Positions 1 through 10,647 of a DNA stretch of 64,000 bases are shown here, piece by piece; within the stretch, counting starts at the first letter, position 1; every line of letters starts with the position of its first letter. A program made the translations under genes and the position numbers. The stretch comes from Strigamia acuminata. Its lineage: Eukaryota > Arthropoda > Chilopoda > Geophilomorpha > Linotaeniidae. The notes under the pieces are model-generated. The model was not told the origin of the DNA and did no database searches. It saw only the letters and a program-made list of their open reading frames with translations. The DNA is taken from positions 8,324,259 through 8,388,258 of the forward strand of contig OX442320.1 in NCBI GenBank assembly GCA_949358305.1. Reading direction: 5' to 3'.

Positions 1-2111
1 CTATCAAAAACAAGAGTCATGACTTCTTTCGCATCTTGTTCGTTGGTTTCGTTGAACCCAAAATCGCTTTCTTTAAATACGACGTCACATGAAGTCATCA
101 CCTTTCTTTTCTTGGTATTCCAGAGTCTATATGTCTTTTCCCCCGCTGAATACCCAAGAAATATGCACTTTTCTCCGCGTTCGTCCAGTTTTCTTCTTTT
201 AGGCGCCGGAACGTGCATCACCGCGTTGCAGCCAAACACTCTTAGGTGTTTTACAGACGGCGTCCTTTGATGTGGTGTCTTGCCGGTAATATGAGTTACT
301 GTTTGGTTTCTCACGTACACCGCAGTATTGACCGCTTCAGCCCAAAAGTCTGCGCTCAAACGCGACTGGATCAAACTCGACCGTACTAAATCTAACAAAG
401 TTCTGTTCAGTCTTTCGGAAATCCCGTTCTGTTGAGGCGTATACACCGCGGTTCGTTGGTGTGTGATTCCTCTTTCTGCTAAAAACTTGTCAAATTCTTC
501 ATTACAATACTCGAGCCCATTGTCCGTTCGCAACGCTTTTATTTTCCTTCCCGTCTTCCTTTCCACTCTGGTCAGGTAATCTTGAAATTTTTCAAGCGCT
601 TGGGACTTGTGTGTTAGAAAATAAACGTCGATTTTTCTCGTTTTATCGTCAACAAAAGTAACGTAATAACGATGACCGCCCTTGCTTCTTGTCTGGAACG
701 GACCAGCAAGATCTGAGTGGACCAAATCCAAAATCCCGGGAGCCAATTTCCGTTCTTCTTTATTAAATGGCTGCCTTTTGGATTTGCCTTGGAGGCAACT
801 GTCACATTTGTTGATCGCGTTTTTATTGATCTCCAAATCCCTGACTTTGTCCTTTTTAGACATCTTATGCAGACTGTCCAGTGACACGTGCATAAAACGT
901 TGATGCCAAATTTCGTTTTTGGTCGCTTTCGTCGTTGCTGCCAAAATATGCTGAGTGGACTCGCTGACTACATACATCCCATTTTCTTTCTTCGCTCGAA
1001 GAACTTCAATGTCTCTCGAATTCATAACGTGACAAAATCCGTCTTTAAACGTCAACCAGTAGCCTTTTGCTTCGAGTTGCGCGACAGACAGCAAACTCAT
1101 CGTTACTTCCGGTACAAACAGTACCCCTTTCAGGAGCGTTGGCACTGCTTGCCCTTCGTAAACAAAATTCACGCTAACATCCCCTTGGCCTTCCACCTTG
1201 ACCTTCTTTCCGTTGGCGATGTTTATTTCCGCCACTTTGGGATCTTCGGTCGTCACAAATTTCCTTTTCTGTGCTGTCATGTGATGACTCGCCCTCGAAT
1301 CGATTACCCAAACATCATTGGAATCCGCTTGTGCCGCTAACGCTGACATGACGTTGACCTTCTTTTGATCGCCGGAATCTTTTGATGCGTTACTTCTTTC
1401 CTTTTTGGGTTTATGACAGTCTCTCGCATAGTGACCGAATTTGTTACAATTGTAACATTTGATCTTTTTAAGATCACGTTGCTGTGGAATCTTGTTTGCA
1501 ATTAACACAGCTGGGTCCCGTTTGGTGTTGTCTGAAGTCTCTCTTCTTGAGGATTCTGCCAATATCATGTCTTTTATTTTGTTTGACGTGAAATCCGCTT
1601 TTGCGATTGTGTGTACTGACGTAATCAGTCCTTCGTATTCTTTGGTCAAACCACATAACATGGCCCAAGCCAAATCTGTGTCCCCGACTGTTTGGCCCGC
1701 ATTCGTTAACCTCTCGGAACATTCGGACACCCTCATGAGATACTTGTCCATACTTTCACCGGTTTGCTTCATTGTTGAATAAAGCTCTCGGCGGAGCTGA
1801 ACGATGCGTAACGAATTCGTCGGTTCGTAAACTTCTTTCAGTCGATCCCAGGCTTCTTTTGGACTTTTCAACCCCCGTATGTGAGACTGCTGTTGCGTTT
1901 TAATAGTCAACCCAATTATTGAAAAAGCTTTATTGGTCAGTTCCAATAACTTCGCTGGGTCAGCTTCTTTTTCATTCCCTTCGACCACAGCCCAAAGTTT
2001 CTTTTCCGTAAGCAACAATTTCACACTAAATGCCCATGACAAATAGTTGGATCCATCCATTTTTTCAATCCCGTAGGACGTAATGCCTGATGATGACGTC
2101 GTATCTGTCAT
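1..2111 (-). CDS. Copia-1 Gag-Pol polyprotein, 5' part (gag, protease, integrase)
   Basis: An open frame of 703 codons runs from the ATG at 2109-2111 to the window edge with no stop. Reading minus: an N-terminal Gag domain of UBN2/DUF4219 type (begins MTDTTSSSG, with MDGSNYLSW); a CCHC zinc knuckle CYNCNKFGHYARDC near residues 218-231; the aspartic protease core near residue 270; the integrase HHCC zinc finger from about residue 401 (WHQRFMH ... CDSC); and the integrase core with D (HSDLAGPF), D (TDNGLEY) and E (SERLNRT). The protease motif reads D-S-R-A instead of the family's D-[ST]-G-A, one base from GGG to AGG. That should abolish proteolysis, so this copy may be dead in cis despite its open frame. 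Confidence 0.88.
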   Translation of the reverse strand, partial: MTDTTSSSGITSYGIEKMDGSNYLSWAFSVKLLLTEKKLWAVVEGNEKEADPAKLLELTNKAFSIIGLTIKTQQQSHIRGLKSPKEAWDRLKEVYEPTNSLRIVQLRRELYSTMKQTGESMDKYLMRVSECSERLTNAGQTVGDTDLAWAMLCGLTKEYEGLITSVHTIAKADFTSNKIKDMILAESSRRETSDNTKRDPAVLIANKIPQQRDLKKIKCYNCNKFGHYARDCHKPKKERSNASKDSGDQKKVNVMSALAAQADSNDVWVIDSRASHHMTAQKRKFVTTEDPKVAEINIANGKKVKVEGQGDVSVNFVYEGQAVPTLLKGVLFVPEVTMSLLSVAQLEAKGYWLTFKDGFCHVMNSRDIEVLRAKKENGMYVVSESTQHILAATTKATKNEIWHQRFMHVSLDSLHKMSKKDKVRDLEINKNAINKCDSCLQGKSKRQPFNKEERKLAPGILDLVHSDLAGPFQTRSKGGHRYYVTFVDDKTRKIDVYFLTHKSQALEKFQDYLTRVERKTGRKIKALRTDNGLEYCNEEFDKFLAERGITHQRTAVYTPQQNGISERLNRTLLDLVRSSLIQSRLSADFWAEAVNTAVYVRNQTVTHITGKTPHQRTPSVKHLRVFGCNAVMHVPAPKRRKLDERGEKCIFLGYSAGEKTYRLWNTKKRKVMTSCDVVFKESDFGFNETNEQDAKEVMTLVFD

Positions 2112-2627
2112 CTCGTTTTGAAAAACTCTCAAAAGCTAACAGCACAATCAACTGACTTTTTAGACAATCACTTTCCCCCAAAACAATATCAACAACAATT
2201 GACAAACTTAATTGTATCTTAAAACTACAACAAAGCTTCGTTGCGCAGCTCCAACAATACACTTTTATAACAATTGCACAAATGTTCGTCTTGTTTCAAA
2301 ATGGTGTCGTTTTTCCTCCGTTTGCACGTGCAGTTCGAAAATGGCGTCGTTGGATTCCAAATCGTTTCGCACACACGTTGAAAACAAAAACTAATGCCTT
2401 TCGTCCCTTATCTTCGGGCTCATGAAACTAATATTCATTCGAAAAACAACTCACAGTTCCCGATTTCGTCTCGTTCGCGTCCTCGCTCGTTTTTAGGCCC
2501 GTCTTGCCACACGTTCGATTCCGCTCGTTCGAAACGTCCGTCTGACGTCCGTATCGTCTCGTCGTGTAGTCGAAACGTTCACCTTCCTTGCCGATACTCG
2601 TAGAACAAGCCCGCGCAGTTTAACGTC

Positions 2628-2641
2628 CTGGCCCCATAACC
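2628..2641 (-). promoter_or_regulatory. Primer-binding site of Copia-1, half-tRNA-iMet type
   Basis: The minus strand reads GGTTATGGGGCCAG. This differs at one base from GGTTATGGGCCCAG, the complement of the anticodon-stem region of initiator tRNA-Met, which Drosophila copia is known to use as an internally cleaved half-tRNA primer. The other Copia elements in this window instead use the 3' CCA end of the same tRNA. Confidence 0.65.
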
Positions 2642-2645
2642 AATC

Positions 2646-2841
2646 TGTTATGCTGGAGCATTCCACGAAATGAAAAGAATGGTTTTGAACAGGAAACAAA
2701 ACAACACGACTTTACTTGTCTAAAGATACAGAACAAGTGCGCGAAGCAAAACAGAGTAGTCGTGGTAACTTAACTGTAACAATGTAAAACCTTAGCAACT
2801 AGTAATCACACATTTCTTAACCATAACAATTGATCTCAACA
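2646..2841 (-). repeat. 5' LTR of Copia-1
   Basis: Read on the minus strand, this 196-bp segment starts TGTTGAGATC and ends GCATAACA, i.e. canonical TG...CA ends, and it sits 4 nt from the primer-binding site. The partner LTR is outside the window, so the boundary rests on termini and on the adjacent PBS only. Confidence 0.65.
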
Positions 2842-3618
2842 ATTTGTAATGCAGGGAAGCATTATATATTAGACTTCTAAACTCCTTCTACACTTTTCTT
2901 CGATTATTTCGGTTAGTTTTTTAAAATATTTTTTTTTTGAAATTTTCCACCCAGTTGTCCATTTTCATTACATTACATTACGTTTCGGTCACGGCTTCCG
3001 CCAGGTGGCGCTCCGGTTTACTTAAATTTAGCCGTAATTTGTTTTTTTCGCCTTTTTAACTATATTTGATCCAGAAACTAACGATGCCACCAGATTACAC
3101 GTAGGAAACTTTATTTAAATATTCCAATCGGTCAGTTTTTGAAATTAGTATTTTTTCAAATTTCCCACCGAATTTGCCATGCGGTCGCCCTTTGGTGGAT
3201 CGTAACGGTACTTTTTCTTTACCAAATTGAAAAATAAAAGATGGGCAGAATTGTTTAAAATGTAAGCTAGATACGTTGCAATTGTTTAAAAAAAGTTGCT
3301 ACGAGTAACAATTGCAACTCCCTAACCTGTTTAATGTGTTTAGTTTCACCTGAACTGAGCACACTTTGTTGTATTTTGACCTTGTGTAGTTGAAGCGGGT
3401 GTGGCGCCGCCATGTTGGTTTGAGTTGAGAGAGCACTTATAATCGGTCAAGTCAGCAGAAAATCATGGTTTGGGATGATTACTTGATTACTTGATTGGTT
3501 GCTTATTTGATGAAATGATTATTCTCAGGATTGGTTGAATCCAATCACATGATACATCAAATAATCCACTAATCAAAGTAATCAAAGTAATCAACTAATC
3601 ACTCATTTAATGAAACCC
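2842..3618. other. Non-coding stretch with dispersed and inverted short repeats
   Basis: No gene is seen. 2880-3200 holds two diverged copies of a short repeat with the words CACGGCTTCCGCCAGGT and AGATTACAC; a related copy in opposite orientation lies at about 6490-6640. 3475-3600 is an imperfect inverted repeat built from TTGATTACTTGATT and its complement, possibly a small MITE. Confidence 0.5.
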
Positions 3619-5125
3619 GTTATTGTGTTATTGTGTTATTGTGTTATTGTGTTATTGTGTTATTGTGTTATTGTGTTATTGTGTTAATAGTGAGTTTGCG
3701 GTGGCCAATTGTTCCTTATAATTATGAGTTACAAGCTCATAATTATAATTATAATTCCTTCTTGAAATAGGCACTTGCGGTACAATAAATATTTTATAAA
3801 TTATACTTATAAATACCATGTGAACAGTACAAATCTCTTGCATGTAATGGTAGAACAAATCCATATGCAAAAGAAAATGAAAATCTGTAGTTTTACTAAT
3901 TTGACAGTTTTCAGACATGAAATTGGCTTCCAGTTCATTTATTTGCTGACCTGGAATGATTTTAGTTGTTTCTATCCTTCGATGGCAGAAAGAAATTGTG
4001 ATTGAGGCTGATTGTTGAAACAGGTCAGGCAGCCATTTTGAATTTCTATTAGCACCATCAGCGCCATTTGCAATAGTGGGAGGAGCTTAAAATAGTGTTA
4101 AGCGATCTGATTGGCTCCCTTATTTTACAAAATAGTGTAAAAATTGAGGAGTTACGTTATGTTATAAGTCCAATTTTATAATTATGAGCTTGTAACTCAT
4201 AATTATAAGGAACAATTGGCAACCGCAAACTCACTATTGTGTTATTGTGTTATTGTGTTATTGTGTTATTGTGTTATTGTGTAATTGTGTAATTGTGTAA
4301 TTGTGTAATTGTGTTATTGTGTAATTGTGTTATTGTGTTATTGTGTAATTGTGTAATTGTGTAATTGTGTAATTGTGTAATTGTGTAATTGTGTAATTGT
4401 GTAATTGTGTAATTGTGTAATTGTGTAATTGTGTTATTGTGTAATTGTGTTATTGTGTTATTGTGTTATTGTGTTATTGTGTTATTGTGTTATTGTGTTA
4501 TTGTGTTATTGTGTTATTGTGTTATTGTGTTATTGTGTTATTGTGTTATTGTGTTATTGTGTTATTGTGTTATTGTGTTATTGTGTTATTGTGTAATTGT
4601 GTTATTGTGTTATTGTGTTATTGTGTTATTGTGTTATTGTGTTATTGTGTTATTGTGTTATTGTGTTATTGTGTTATTGTGTTATTGTGTTATTGTGTTA
4701 TTGTGTTATTGTGTTATTGTGTTATTGTGTTATTGTGTTATTGTGTTATTGTGTTATTGTGTTATTGTGTTATTGTGTTATTGTGTTATTGTGTTATTGT
4801 GTTATTGTGTTATTGTGTAATTGTGTAATTGTGTAATTGTGTTATTGTGTTATTGTGTTATTGTGTTATTGTGTTATTGTGTTATTGTGTTATTGTGTTA
4901 TTGTGTTATTGTGTTATTGTGTTATTGTGTAATTGTGTAATTGTGTAATTGTGTAATTGTGTAATTGTGTAATTGTGTAATTGTGTAATTGTGTAATTGT
5001 GTAATTGTGTAATTGTGTAATTGTGTAATTGTGTAATTGTGTAATTGTGTAATTGTGTAATTGTGTAATTGTGTAATTGTGTAATTGTGTAATTGTGTAA
5101 TTGTGTAATTGTGTAATTGTGTAAT
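3619..5125. repeat. ATTGTGT(T/A) octamer tandem array, split by a MITE
   Basis: An 8-bp unit ATTGTGTT, alternating with runs of ATTGTGTA, occupies 3619-3689 and 4235-5125. The larger block is about 890 bp, roughly 110 copies. The same array continues at 19414-19640 on the far side of the Copia-3 composite, so one ancestral array was split by insertions. All long reading frames here are repeat artefacts. Confidence 0.95.
3690..4234. mobile_element. MITE with about 57-bp TIRs and TA target duplication
   Basis: Both ends read GTGAGTTTGCGG(T/-) inward for about 57 bp, nearly identical in inverted orientation, and are flanked by TA at 3688-3689 and 4235-4236. A TA duplication is typical of Tc1/mariner-type transposition. 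Each TIR contains its own palindrome (ATAATTATGAG ... CTCATAATTAT). No transposase is encoded in the 545 bp. It sits inside the octamer array. Confidence 0.8.
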
Positions 5126-5266
5126 AAATTTAGTGACGGCACAAAACACATTTTCACGAATTAAATGCAGCACTTTCACAAAATGCACTTAAAACTTTGA
5201 AAAATACTCAAAAACACTAATTTTCCCTCCAAAAATAAGGCGAAAATACACTCTGCCCTGGGACTA

Positions 5267-5368
5267 ATCTCACTAAGTGAGATGACAAACTCCACACAGT
5301 ATTTCCCAAGTTCCGACCGGTGCACCTGGGCCCGCGGGACACTTGGTGGCCAGAAATAGCCTGTGTGG
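5267..5368 (-). ncRNA. Two-hairpin leader RNA element, Copia-3 copy
   Basis: On the minus strand, a closing stem pairs CACACAG with CTGTGTG and TATTTC with GAAATA (5292-5368) around the loop words CCCGCGG and CCCAGG ... GGTCGGA. It is followed by a second hairpin ATCTCACTTAGTGAGAT (5267-5283). The same architecture with different stem sequences occurs in the Copia-2 and Copia-4 leaders, which points to selection on structure. The role is unknown; packaging, dimerisation or internal ribosome entry are options. Confidence 0.6.
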
Positions 5369-5543
5369 AAATAGGATTCTGCTACTCGACTGAGTAAAGG
5401 GCAGAAAACAAACAAAAGGACCCCAAAACAAAACCTTAAATAACTATACAAAGTTTCACGACAACCCCGAAAATAAACAATAATATGTTGGCACGTTGTC
5501 TTCTTGTTTGCTGGACTTTTGCGTCGCAAAATCCCACGTAGAC

Positions 5544-7030
5544 GGGGTTACGTAATAAGCGCGGAATGAATGGGCGCGGAATGAAATTTAAATGTGAAAT
5601 TCGAAAATCAAGTTACTGAATAACCGCGGAATGAACAACTGCGGAATTACTTAATACATAATTGAAGTAGCGCGGAAAGTGAAACTAGGAACTGAATAAC
5701 CGCGGAAATCGAAAAAAATGTAACTTTGAAATTGGAAAAACTGAATAACCGCGGAATAAGAAAAAGTGTAATTTGGAAGTTGGAAATAGATTGCAACAGA
5801 ATAACCGCGGAATTGAAATTTTTGTTTTTCACCTTCAGTTGTTCAAATCAAAAAATTACTTCATTAAAATTGTTTCAACGTCGTTTTTGTTAAACTAATG
5901 GTGGTTAGTAATTTATTTTGAACAACACACCGTGTCGGCATTTTAAATTCAATCGTCGGCCACTCATATACACGCGAAACGTCGATCCCGTTGATCACCT
6001 TAGTGCCCATTCGTCACATCAATTGCGGTCCTTTAACGTAGCTGTTTAATTAACAAATTTTCACAACTTCTCGGTCTGTGTCATATTTAAATGTTTTAAT
6101 TCGTCCAATTAGTGACCTTTGTTAAGTTGGCCCCCCAAGTTTATGTCCAATCAAAAAAATTTATTGGACTAGATAGCCCTTTCAATGGACATCATTGGAC
6201 TTCATTTGTTACATTAAACAAATATAACAAACGAAAAACCGAAATTGTAATTGCTAACAAAAATTGCAGTTTTGAATAAGAGCCGCAGCTCTTAATTGAT
6301 AAAATACGGTAGTCATTTTTTTTGTAAAAAAAACGGTGATTTATTATGTCATGTTCACCATTTTATTTCGAATTTCTAATTTTAAAATGCATGTCTTCGT
6401 AATTAAACTTGGGTGTTTGTTTGGGAAAACCGATTAACTTTCATGTACACCATTTTCATTTTGAATTTCGATTGACCATGAATTGTAAACAAACTAGAGC
6501 TTTACCTGGCGGAAGCCGTGAACAAAATAGAATTTAATTTTAAAATTAAAAAAAAAGACTAATTTACAAAATTGACCTATTGGAATATTTAACACATGAA
6601 TCCTATGTGTAATCTGCCGCTGAAAACGTTGGCGTCGTTACTTTTCTCATTAAATTTAGTTAAAAGGAAGAAATCAGCAAATTAAGACGAAAATTGAACA
6701 AACGCGCATTGCAGTGAAGTTCCCTCCCGTCTCCTAGCTGAATTCTCTACAGAACACCATTCCGCGCTCAGTCAGTTCTTCAATTGCCTGAGCGCGGAAT
6801 TCTCTACAGCACACCATTCCGCGCTCAGGCAATTCAAGAACTGACTAAGCGCGAAATGGTGTTAAGTAGGCAATTCCGCGCTTAGTCAGCTCTGGAATTG
6901 CCTGAGCGCGGAATTCTCAGAACCACAACTGAACAGGCGCGGAGTGTATAGCCGGACTGCATAAGCGCGTATGAATTAGCGCGGAATTTTTTTCCGCGCT
7001 CATTCTTTCCGCGCCAGGTATTGTAACCCC
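5544..7030. mobile_element. Non-autonomous DNA transposon with 8-bp target duplication
   Basis: The ends GGGGTTACGTAATAAG and, inverted, GGGGTTACAATACC are flanked by the exact 8-bp duplication ACGTAGAC at 5536-5543 and 7031-7038. Both subterminal regions are dense in GCGCGGAA/TTCCGCGC words (about 5555-5815 and 6745-7010), the usual look of clustered transposase-binding sites. There is no transposase ORF in 1487 bp. An 8-bp duplication fits hAT, P or Merlin types, but the GGGGTTAC end matches none I can name. Confidence 0.75.
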
Positions 7031-8197
7031 ACGTAGACGTCGCTGAAACGTCGATCCTAAACGCTGGCATTCACTTGTGCACCTGGCACAAGACTTATCC
7101 GGTCCAACGGTGCACAGATACCCGTCCCGGGCTAATCCGTGATCGGCGAATCTCGATTCGCACGTCGCGTGCGAAGAATCGCTCCAAAAATCGAAATGTT
7201 CGCCGCAAAAATTCCAAAAACCTCTTGAAACACTAGCCGCTGTTCCGTAGAACGTCTTCACGACGTTATCCAACGATGGAGATGCTCCAAATACTCGTTG
7301 GCGACGATTCTCGTCCTTTTTCACCAGCTTGGCATAAGCGGCGCCATTTTGGATTCGGCTGCACCGCACATCAGGCTGAAAAATACACAAAAACGATAAT
7401 TTCGATTTTCCTACTGTGTCTTGGCAATCCACGCTTATTCCAGGCGTTGAATCCTTGTTGATTCCAGTTGAATCCGTTACTTTTCGACGATCTTATCGTC
7501 GTGTGCGATGCCGACGTGTCTTCGCTCGTTTCTCGGGTCCCGGACACGAAAATCTCCTCTATCCACCGAAATACGTTCTCCGGACGTCTTCAAAATCGGT
7601 GGGCACGTATTTAAAACTTGCGCTGTGCTTCGACACGTTTCCAAAACGATTCCAAATCGCCGCACCCGTAATCGACGTGTGCGCAGACGATAAATCGCCA
7701 ATTATCGTCGGATATTGGCGAAAAACGAAGCACAAACACCACTATAGGTGTTGAAGAAACATTTAATACCTTTAAAGTACTTGAAAGTACTTGCAAAACT
7801 TCCGAAAACACTTTCCACAGCTGCTAATACACTCGAACTGGGTGCGCCGCCATCTTAGTATGACGCGCCATCGTTGATTTGAAACGACGAAAAATGGTGT
7901 TATTTCCACCAAACAAATTCTCAAAACACTTAGAATTGTTCCTACTGTCTATAGTAATCATCCACCGACGATTCCACGTTGTTTTCCCAAGAAAAACGTC
8001 GAATTCCACTCGTTCGCAACTCGTCGACTTCTCTGCGCCACAAAGCACGCGAATCTCGAATCGCCGTGCCGCGAAAACGTCCTCGAATGCCGCGTCTCGT
8101 TCCGACGATCTCCGGTCACCCGTAATCGACGTTCTAGGCCAGAAAAACGTCGCGAATCCGTTTTTCAACGTTGTAGCAACGTTAAACACTCACCAAA

Positions 8198-8213
8198 CCA
8201 CCCTCTGCTACCA
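8198..8213 (-). promoter_or_regulatory. Primer-binding site of Copia-3
   Basis: The minus strand reads TGGTAGCAGAGGGTGG directly after the LTR end CCAACA plus one base. It is complementary, with one mismatch, to the 3' CCA end of initiator tRNA-Met. It fixes the polarity of the adjacent LTR as minus. Confidence 0.8.
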
Positions 8214-8214
8214 T

Positions 8215-8667
8215 TGTTGGAAATAGGCTGGTGAGTGCAGTGAAATAATGGCAGACAGTTGTATAAAACTTGCACTTGAAAACCATGCAAGTGGCCATTT
8301 TTATTCCAGGCATAATAAGTAAACATAAAATACATACATTGAGGCTAACTGCACTCAATATCTATCAATAGGACAAATCAATGATTAACATCAGTTGATT
8401 TATCCTGTACAAAGTTAAAACAAAGATAACTAATAACAGAACAAATTATATGAACAAAATGCTCATTTGAGCAGACGACAACTTGCTAAATCATTACACA
8501 AAGGGGAAACGGTTGTGGCAACGTAACACGCATTAATAAAAGTCAATATTAACCGATCCTCAACTCCGGGACATGATGTAACAATAAACAAGTTGCTTAA
8601 CAGTCGCACTAATACGGAAACGTGCGATGTGAACAATACAAACACCATACGGTTGATCAAATCTCTA
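8215..8667 (-). repeat. Copia-3 5' LTR, inverted
   Basis: This 453-bp segment starts TGTTGGAAATAGG on the plus strand and is the reverse complement of 18961-19413. One difference was noticed (TGTTTACTT versus TGTTCACTT near 8311). Its outer end, which should finish ...CTCTACA, reads ...CTCTA followed by GCAAAATGG of the integrase frame, so the terminal dinucleotide is lost or altered at the junction. Confidence 0.85.
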
Positions 8668-8668
8668 G

Positions 8669-9306
8669 CAAAATGGGTAGAAGTAATGAAGAATTACGGG
8701 ATTACAATTAACAGTGTAGATTCTGATGACCCAATGGCTAACTCCATCTCTGAGAAGGCTAATGCAGATATCATAAATGGGGTGGAAAGTTTGATTGTAG
8801 AAAATAAATTCCCAAGTTATTTGTGGTTGGAGCTAGCCAACACAATGGTCTATTTACGAAATAGAGCCCCCAAGACTAATTTGGATTGGAAATCCCCGCA
8901 TAATGTATTATACGACCAAGGTGTATCGGTACGACATCTCAGATGCGTGGGGTCTAGAGTTAAAGTTACCCATATTAATGATGGGAAGAGATGTTCTTGG
9001 ATGGGTGCTTTAATTGGCTATTCAAGGTTTGGAAGAAAATACCGGGTCTGGGATCCACTGAGAGATAGGATATTCCAAACAAGTAATGTGAGAATACATG
9101 AGTGGAGTTATTGGCACGAGGGGGAAGTTAAACCCTCTCTGGAATTTTCCAATGTGGATCAAACTTCGGATAGTGCAGGAGTTGAAATTCCATCAAGGGT
9201 TGAGGTGCCAATATCCTCCCATCTGGAAGTCCCCTCAACATTAGACTTGTTGAAATTAGAAAATCCCCCATTGTCGTTAAGCAGAGAAATTGAAGAAGGC
9301 CTTTAA
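8669..9306 (+). pseudogene. Copia-3 integrase fragment (C-terminal half of the core onward)
   Basis: The plus-strand frame begins inside the integrase core immediately after the inverted LTR. It aligns with Copia-2: WVEVMKNYGITI with the Copia-2 region before its NSVAERANRT, then VYLRNRAPK with VYLKNRFPH, then RHLRCVGS with RHIRCIGS. The catalytic Glu equivalent is kept (SISEKAN); the two catalytic Asp residues lie upstream and are absent. The frame continues through IN C-terminal words (GALIGYSRFGRKYRVWDP) into a linker and ends at a stop at the border of the fold-back element. It cannot encode an active integrase. Confidence 0.8.
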
Positions 9307-9308
9307 TA

Positions 9309-9942
9309 GCGACGCTAATAAGAGCGACGCTGAAAAGAGCGACCTTGGAATAGCGTCGTTTGTAAAAAGCGTCGCTTGAAAGAGCGACACTGGAAAGAGC
9401 GCTCGCTGAAAAGAGCGACGCTGAAAAGAGCGCTCACTGAAAAGAGCGACGCAGGAAAGAGCGACGCAGGAAAGATTGCTAATCGCCAAACAAAACATAA
9501 AAGACGTCTACTTCTTATTATCATTCCTGAAATTAGAATAGTATTTGAAACTCGGCACACGATTGCACAATTCCAAGTCAAAAGTTTAACCTAGATTTGG
9601 CCCACTATATTCAATCGCCCCATGCGACATGACAAAACTCGTATGACGAGTGAAGTATTAAAAAAGAAAAGAGAAAAATCGAGGTAAAGTTGATTTTTAT
9701 CCTGCACTGTGTGCTGGCAACACGTTTTGATGATGCGTCAAGAAATTTTGTTCGTAACGTCGCTTATACGTGCGACGCACTTCCGCGGGGTCGCTCTTTC
9801 GTGCGACGCACTTCGACGGGGTCGCTCTTTCGTGCGACGCACTTCGACGGCGTCGCTCTTATGAGGCGTCGCTATTTTCAGCGACGCTTAAATGAAGCGA
9901 AATTGCGCTTCAAGAGAGCGACGTCGCTCTTTTAAGCGTCGC
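9309..9942. mobile_element. Fold-back element of AGCGACGC repeats
   Basis: The ends read GCGACGCTAATAAGAGCGAC and, inverted, GCGACGCTTAAAAGAGCGAC, with TA on both outer sides (9307-9308, 9943-9944). Each arm is a string of 10-13-bp units around AGCGACGCTGAAAAG: the left arm (about 9309-9470) in one orientation, the right arm (about 9750-9942) mostly in the other. A 270-bp unique spacer lies between. It interrupts the linker region of Copia-3. Reading frames here are repeat artefacts. Confidence 0.6.
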
Positions 9943-10150
9943 TATTCTGGTGTTTTCCGGAGAAATTGACATTAATAAGTGCGAAGGTATTGAAAACGAG
10001 GGGGAACACTTAGAAAGGATTGAATGTGATCTCTTGAAGACACATGTCGATTCTAAAGTGGATGCGTTTCCAAACGACGACATGAAAGATTATCAATCTA
10101 GGGTTGATAAAGTTGCATTGTCGACACGTACGGAAGTTGACATAGATGAG

Positions 10151-10627
10151 TATTGAGTTGTGGTGGAAATATTGTGTGTTTGGTTGTTTGTCGCCATATT
10201 GTATAGTTTGTGAATATTTACATTACACACTTTCCGGATATGTGTAATGAATGTGCTGCTATTTAATGTCTCGATGTCGCGTTCAATCGATCTCGATTTT
10301 TATTAATGCTGGTTCTGTACCGCGGTTGAACGTTTCCATTTAGCAGCATGCGCTGATAACATCGTCTGCTCAAAAGAGCGAGTCCTGTATTGTTATTATT
10401 GCTTAGTTATCGATTATGAATGTCATTGCTTTTATTTTATAATGTAAAGGACAAATCATTGAAATCCAACAATGATTTATCCTATTTTTCCGAGTGCAGT
10501 TGTTAGCCTCGAAGCGTGTACACTTTTATGTGATATTAAACATGGCGCACGCATGTCGGGGTCGCGCACCTGTTTAGACACTCGTCAACTCCTTTCTAAC
10601 CGATGTTTTGGCCAGGAAATCGCTTTA
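10151..10627 (+). repeat. Copia-2 5' LTR
   Basis: 477 bp, starting TATTGAGTTG and ending ATCGCTTTA, identical to 17481-17957. It contains an inverted repeat GGACAAATCATTG ... CAATGATTTATCC (10449-10482) and a GCTCAAAAGAGC hairpin; equivalents of both occur in the Copia-3 LTR. It should carry the promoter; no clean TATA box stands out. Confidence 0.93.
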
Positions 10628-10629
10628 TA

Positions 10630-10647
10630 TGGTAGCAGAGGGTGGTT
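10630..10647 (+). promoter_or_regulatory. Copia-2 primer-binding site (first copy)
   Basis: TGGTAGCAGAGGGTGGTT, two bases after the LTR. It is complementary to the 3' end of initiator tRNA-Met with one mismatch. The same 18 bases recur at 11416-11433. Confidence 0.85.

Larger units (their letters stand above)
1..2841 (-). mobile_element. Copia-1: Ty1/copia LTR retrotransposon, cut by the window edge
   Basis: The element lies on the minus strand. From right to left it shows a 5' LTR (2646-2841), a primer-binding site (2628-2641), a leader of about 0.5 kb and an uninterrupted gag-pol reading frame that runs off position 1. The rest of pol and the 3' LTR lie outside the window. Gag, protease and integrase in that order before reverse transcriptase is the Ty1/copia arrangement. 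Unlike the other Copia elements here, it is primed by an internal part of tRNA-iMet. The target duplication cannot be checked because the other end is absent. Confidence 0.9.
5126..8213 (-). other. Copia-3 5' leader, inverted, interrupted by a DNA transposon
   Basis: Read on the minus strand, this runs from the PBS at 8198-8213 toward the expected gag start near 5130. It matches the Copia-2 leader in landmarks: a CGTGAAACTTTG-like word, the two-hairpin RNA element (5267-5368) and the AT-rich segment just before gag. It stops at the octamer array about where gag should begin. The minus-strand frames inside (for example 7824-8189 and 5176-5529) look like leader sequence, not genes. Removing 5544-7030 leaves about 1.6 kb, comparable with Copia-2. 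Confidence 0.65.

Noticed and set aside
3600-5125. CRISPR-like array
   Set aside because: Uniform 8-bp unit without spacers, in a eukaryotic genome.
4413-5188. Overlapping 80-135-aa ORFs of CYCVIVLL and HNYTITQL repeats
   Set aside because: Octamer microsatellite read in several frames; no gene.
8593-9306. Single 237-aa ORF starting at 8593
   Set aside because: The first part lies within the inverted LTR; only the part from about 8669 is integrase-derived.
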